The notes below the pieces were generated by a model. That model was not told the DNA's origin, did not search any database, and was given only the letters and a program-made list of their open reading frames with translations. Positions 59,388 to 64,000 of a DNA stretch of 64,000 nt are shown piece after piece. Positions within the stretch are counted from its first letter, which is position 1, and each line of letters begins with the position of its first letter. Made by a program: the position numbers and the translations under genes. Origin of the DNA: Tribonema minus (lineage: Eukaryota; Sar; Xanthophyceae; Tribonematales; Tribonemataceae); the NCBI GenBank assembly GCA_017506865.1, contig JAFCMP010000541.1, positions 496,001-560,000 of the forward strand. Direction: 5' to 3'.

Positions 59388-62300
59388 CTAATTGACATAT
59401 ACTATGGTATTGCAGAACCGAACCGCTGGTGCTGTTGCAAGGGGCTGCCAGAAACTGCCAGTGCGCTCGCCAAGGAACGGTGACGAATGATGCAGTGTAT
59501 AGATGAGACGTGCCAGATGCTTGTCGCCTTTAGTCGCATGACCTTTATAGCGGTTTGCAAATGAGGGCAGCTGAGCCGTCAACTCATCCGGCTCTGCTGC
59601 ATCAATCGGGCATATGAATTCCACCGTGCCATTGGAAGCAATGTGTACCACATAGCCATCACAACTATCATCAGAGCCATCTACCCATGCAGCCAATGAA
59701 ACTCTTATGATGTCACCTTTAGCATATGGGCATTTTTCACGTGGTGCTGGTGCTGCAGCCGCTGATGGCCTGTCAGCCGGGTCACGGGGCACATGCTGTT
59801 GATCACGCGTAGGCAAGTGTACATCTGGTGGAGGCGGCACCGCTACTTCAAGTTGTCGCTCAGTAGCCAGCTTCAGCCTACTACAGTGGATGTACTTCAA
59901 CATGACTTGCCCTGCATGCGTCGCCCGCAAAACATATGTGTCTAGCCCAGGTATTCGCCTTTCTACTACAAATGGACCCAACCAGCGTTCTGCTTTCAAT
60001 TTCTTACTCAGCCCCTTACGAACGGGCGGATAGTGTACAAGAACATGATCTTCAGGTTCAAAGCGACGAGCAAACCCTTTCTCCTGCGCTGCCGCCGCCC
60101 GTAGCCTCTCCTCCTGCTCTTGTAGTGACACCTGTACCAGCCTGTGTCCTTCCTTGATGAGCTCATGAATTACGTGCAGGTGCTCAGCTGCTGACTTCCA
60201 CCTGCGCGACAGCTCAGGTGCACGAAGATCTCCCAACATTGCCTCGAACGGCAGCAGGGGCTCACGCCCATATAACATGCGAAACGGTGACATGCCATAC
60301 GTCGTGTTTGTGCAAGCTCTGTGGTTGAAAAGAGCCATGGGTAAGACTGAGTCCCAATTCTTCTGATTGTCTTCTACCATCATTGCCAGAAGGTTGACAA
60401 GCGTGCCGTTGGTGCGCTCAGTGAGACCATTGCATGCAGGGTGGTAAGGGGATGTGAAGCGCTGCTCAATGCCCACTAACCTAGTTAGCTCTTTCATCAG
60501 CAACCCCCTGAACTCCTTAGCATTGTCACAGAGGAACATTTGAGGGCACCCGTGCCTTGGTATGATCTCACTGACTATGACACGCGCAACAGTGACTGCT
60601 GATTTGTCAGGTATCGCAAAGGCCTCCGGCCACCTAGTCAGGTAATCCGTGAAGACCAAAATGAAAGTGTTGCCCCTGGCAGTCTTGGGCAGCGGTCCCA
60701 CAATATCGAAGCCTACCAATTGAAACGCATGCTGTAGATCTACATCTCCAAATCCATGCACACGCACACGCATATCGCGCTTGGACTTGCGCTTTTGGCA
60801 TGCCAGGCAAGTCAGCACCCACTTGAAAACATCAGAATACATGCCAGGCCAGAAGTACCTGCGCCTCACTTTGTCATATGTGCGAGCAAAGCCACTGTGA
60901 CCTCCACCAATCGCACCATCATGACATTCCTCAAACACGCGCTCTCTTAGTGACTTCGGTACCACTAGCAAGTCTGTGCCTGTCTTGTGGGACCTGCCAC
61001 CAGCAGCAAAATGCATTCTCCCATTGCGCATGTAGTAGCCAGCGCGCTCAAATGCGCGAGCATCCTCAACTTCTCTAGGTGAGAGGCCATGTGGGGGACC
61101 ACCTGCTCTTAGACTAGTAGTCAAGTACTTCGCTACTTTCCCCAATACCGCATCCTTGCTCAGCGAAGATACCAAGTCGCCCGCTTCAAACACGGCGCGA
61201 TGTCGTTGCCTATTACCATCTACTTTGCCACCTGTATCCTTGTTGTTGATGTCTTCATGGCCATCCTCCAATTCAGCCTCAAGGTCCATGTTCTCGTCGC
61301 CATCTTCTGGGAACAGCTGAGCCACCCTGCTTGCTGTGATGTTGATTGACACTATCTTCACTCCAGCTGCATCGTCACATTCACAAGCGGCAGGCAAAAC
61401 AACAGACGAAAAATTTCCCGGAACAGGTGCTGGCCGCTGTATCCCCCCATGCTGCGAGGTCGTCGCTGCATCATTAGAAAAGGCCACACCTGCAGACACT
61501 GTGACGAAAGTGCCATCCCTGATACGCGAGAGGGCGTCAGCATTACCATTCTCTCTACCAGGCCTGTGCACAATGTCCATGTTGTATTCTTGCAGTTCTG
61601 ATATGTAACGTTCCTGCCGCTTGGTGCGCGGTTCTGAGCCACCCATCAAGTGCGCTAATGCAGAGTGGTCAGTTTGTAGGATGAACGTGTTACCATTGTG
61701 CAAAAACTGTCTGAAGTAGTGAACTCCTTCCATTGCTGCTAGCGCTTCCCTATCATAAGTACCATAATTGCGTTCAGCACTTTTCAAAGTACGACTATAG
61801 TATCCTATCGGGTGCTCTCCGTTGGTGGGGCATATCTGCGTTAACACCGCTCCCAGTCCATAGTCAGAAGCATCAGTCTGCAAAACCAACTTGACTGAGC
61901 CATTGAGGATGCCTTTCAAATCGGGATGTGCTAAAACAGGGGATGTCTTCAAGGCCTCCTTGAGCACCTGCCACGCAGCAATGCAATCATCCGAGAGCTC
62001 AAACGGTACACCTTTGCGAGTAAGGTTGACCAGGGGCTCCGTGATTGTTGAAAAATGGGAGATATACTGCCTGTAGTACGCTGCCATACACAAAAAGGAA
62101 CGCACATCATGAAGGTCAGAGGGCAAAGGTATCTTCTCAATTGCCTCTACTTTTGATGGATCAACGCGCTTGCCCTGGGCATCTACGACATGACCCAGAA
62201 ATTTGACCTCCCGCATGGCGAAGTGACACTTGGACGGCTTCAGCTTTATGCCTACTGAGAGCAGTCGGCTCAACACTATCTCCAAGTGCTTCATGTGCTC

Positions 62301-64000
62301 TTTGAAGGTTTTGCTAAAAACCAGAATATCGTCAATGTACACCAGGGCGTACACCCACAGCGCATCATGCCCCATAGCAAGCTGCATTAGACGCTGAAAA
62401 GTAGATGGCATGTTCATAAGCCCCATAGGTCCCACCTTCCATTGATAGCACCCCCATTTGGTTTGAAAAGCCGTTATTGGTCTGGATTCTCTGTCCAATT
62501 CAACATGCCAAAATCCAGCAACCGCGTCCATAGAGCTAAACCACTCAGAGCCATTCAACACTGAGTGCACCTCATCTATGCGCGGCAGCGGAAACCCATC
62601 CTGACCGCCACCACGCTCTTTCACTGCTTGATTAACCGCCCTCAAATCCTGCACAACTCTCATACCACCGTCTGGCTTTGGTATTATCATGAGAGGAGAG
62701 TTCCAGGGTGAATTTGACGGCTCAATCACGCCCTTCTTCAACAAGAAGTCAATTTCCTTCCATAAAACTTCAAGTTCTTTCAGACTATACTTTCGCAATC
62801 TGGAACGCACAGGCCTAGCATCTCCAACATCAATATGGTGGCGGACCAACGACACTTTTCCTGGCCTACCATCATGTGAGAAGATCCCCTTACGTGCCAT
62901 TTTGCGAAGCAAATCTGTCAACTGCATTCGTTGAACTTCCGTCAAGTGTTCCAATTCCCCAACACGGAACGCGGCAAGCCATTCCAGCTCCCGTGCCCGT
63001 TGCACTGCTTCATCGTCCGTACACTCTTGAGCTGCAGATGAGTCAGCACCAACACCAGGTTGCGATTCTACATCAACCTTCGCTTCCTTTTTTGGTTTAT
63101 TGTGAGTTTCAGGGACGGCAGTGCAAGGAGCATTTGGCGGCGGCGGTTCTGCGGGGGGCCGCGCCTTGTGCACTATCTTGTCTGCGTGGGGCTCCTCTAC
63201 ACTCAATGTTTGCACTCGTGAATCAGAGACTGGGTTTAACTTAGCCGAATTGACTTTGTCTGCCATGCTGCTAGTTGAAGTAGTTGACGTTGAAGAAGGG
63301 TTCACCTGTGCTCCACACCCCCAACCTACGTCGCAGCTCTCAGCAAACAGAGCCTCCGCTGCCGTTCCCGAAATGACATTTGGCGCCTCCGCTTGCGCCT
63401 CAGCTGGTGTCACATAACCAGCAGCAACCATGAAGCAAACCGTGGCTAGACGATCATTGCGCTCTATCTGTGCTATCCTCGCTTTGATCGCCGTCAAGCG
63501 CTTTTCTAGCAACTGCTGTTTCTCGTCTTTCTCCTGTACTGAAGTCAGTGCTATTAAGCTCCGTGTGGTTTCCACTTCACATCTGTGTGATTGTCGCTTC
63601 CACAAATCCTCATCTAGCAAGTGCAAGTGCCCAAGCTTGACGCCCGGTTTCAGCTTACCGGTACGCTTGACAATAGTGAGATTTATAGTGCTGGTGTGCA
63701 TACCCTCCTCTACCAACACTCGCTGCCGCCGCACAGCCCAATGCCCCCGTGGGTCAATTGCCCCTTCGAGCACATAGTTCCCCGGTGGTGCGTCACCGGT
63801 CCAAGTCACCACAACTGCAATTCCATCCGCTGTAGCTTCTGTGACGGGGTACTTCTTGGCTATATAGACAGTAGCTTGTTTTTGCAAAGCAGCCCCTTGC
63901 TCTGCAACCAACACAATGTTGTCCCATCCTGGTAGTTCTGTTTCGGCGGCAGCGGCCAACTCAGGGTTGTCTGACACTTGATTCTTGCCAAAGCGCTCAT
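59388..64000 (-). mobile_element. pol: Ty3/gypsy retrotransposon pol polyprotein (5' end beyond the window)
   Basis: One uninterrupted minus-strand frame of at least 1530 codons stays open to the right edge. In order it contains: a beta-rich segment like the one between protease and RT in gypsy pol; a variable linker; reverse transcriptase with YIDD near residue 547 (counting from 63977) and GLMNMPSTFQRLM; RNase H (LQTDASDYGLGAVL, YDREALAAM, LQTDHSALAHL, NADALSR); the integrase HHCC zinc region (HDGAIGGGHSGF with CLACQKRKSK); the DDE core (FDIVGPLP near 1091, FLCDNAKEF, LTERTNG near 1187); and a GPF/Y-like WLGPFVVERR module. No aspartic protease or gag is in view; they probably lie to the right. 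No LTR could be recognised between the stop at 59388 and the hAT terminus at 59342. The intact ORF suggests a young copy. Confidence 0.95.

Noticed and set aside
1..64000. CRISPR-like reading of the regularly spaced repeats
   Set aside because: Units at splice junctions are 50-330 bp apart, contain exon sequence and lie in eukaryotic introns. No short identical repeats with unique equal-length spacers or cas genes are present.
59388..64000. Viral origin for the pol polyprotein
   Set aside because: Domain order RT, RNase H, integrase with GPF/Y module is that of an ordinary Ty3/gypsy retrotransposon. No envelope-like frame is visible in the window.

Overview
The window is nuclear DNA from a eukaryote. 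Every recognisable gene is split by GT-AG introns (one GC-AG) of about 0.2-2 kb. Interstitial TTAGGG-type repeats are scattered through non-coding DNA. One gene starts with a presequence containing an ASA-F cleavage motif, the plastid-import signature of algae with secondary red plastids (stramenopile, haptophyte or cryptophyte type). Together with the ankyrin repeats, the GC-rich coding sequence, and the hAT and Ty3/gypsy elements, this suggests a unicellular alga of that kind. The species is not identifiable. I inferred exons by hand from splice sites, codon phase and comparison between paralogues. There is no transcript evidence.

Layout. (1) 0-19.9 kb: two tandem plus-strand paralogues encoding ankyrin-repeat proteins. 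The left one is cut by the window edge. The right one starts with a basic, PIP-box-like N-terminus and an F-box-like segment, and it carries frameshifts. (2) 21.6-36.5 kb: two head-to-head paralogues of eight exons each, starting from a shared 338-bp interval. They encode secreted proteins resembling the TTHB210/DUF5602 family. Six of eight exon lengths are identical. (3) 38.1-43.6 kb: a plus-strand gene for a signal-peptide, Kre9/Knh1-like, single-pass membrane protein. (4) 45.5-48.8 kb: a minus-strand gene for an alanine-rich coiled-coil protein with a hydrophobic C-terminus. (5) 49.8-53.8 kb: a six-exon plus-strand gene for a probably plastid-targeted P-loop ATPase, with a hAT-type MITE in its last intron. 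(6) 53.8-56.3 kb: repeat-rich DNA without a gene I recognise. (7) 56.3-59.1 kb: a complete hAT transposon with a perfect 8-bp target duplication. (8) 59.4 kb to the right edge: a minus-strand Ty3/gypsy pol ORF, cut by the window end.

The most unusual property is recurrent tandem duplication of short DNA blocks, each spanning one exon-intron junction. Extra copies of a splice site plus the adjoining 30-110 bases of exon lie inside the neighbouring intron, spaced about 50-330 bp apart. I see this at about a dozen junctions in all of the multi-exon genes from 9.8 to 49 kb. In two cases the extra copies occur at the same junction in both head-to-head paralogues. This looks like an active or recently active process that lengthens or creates introns.
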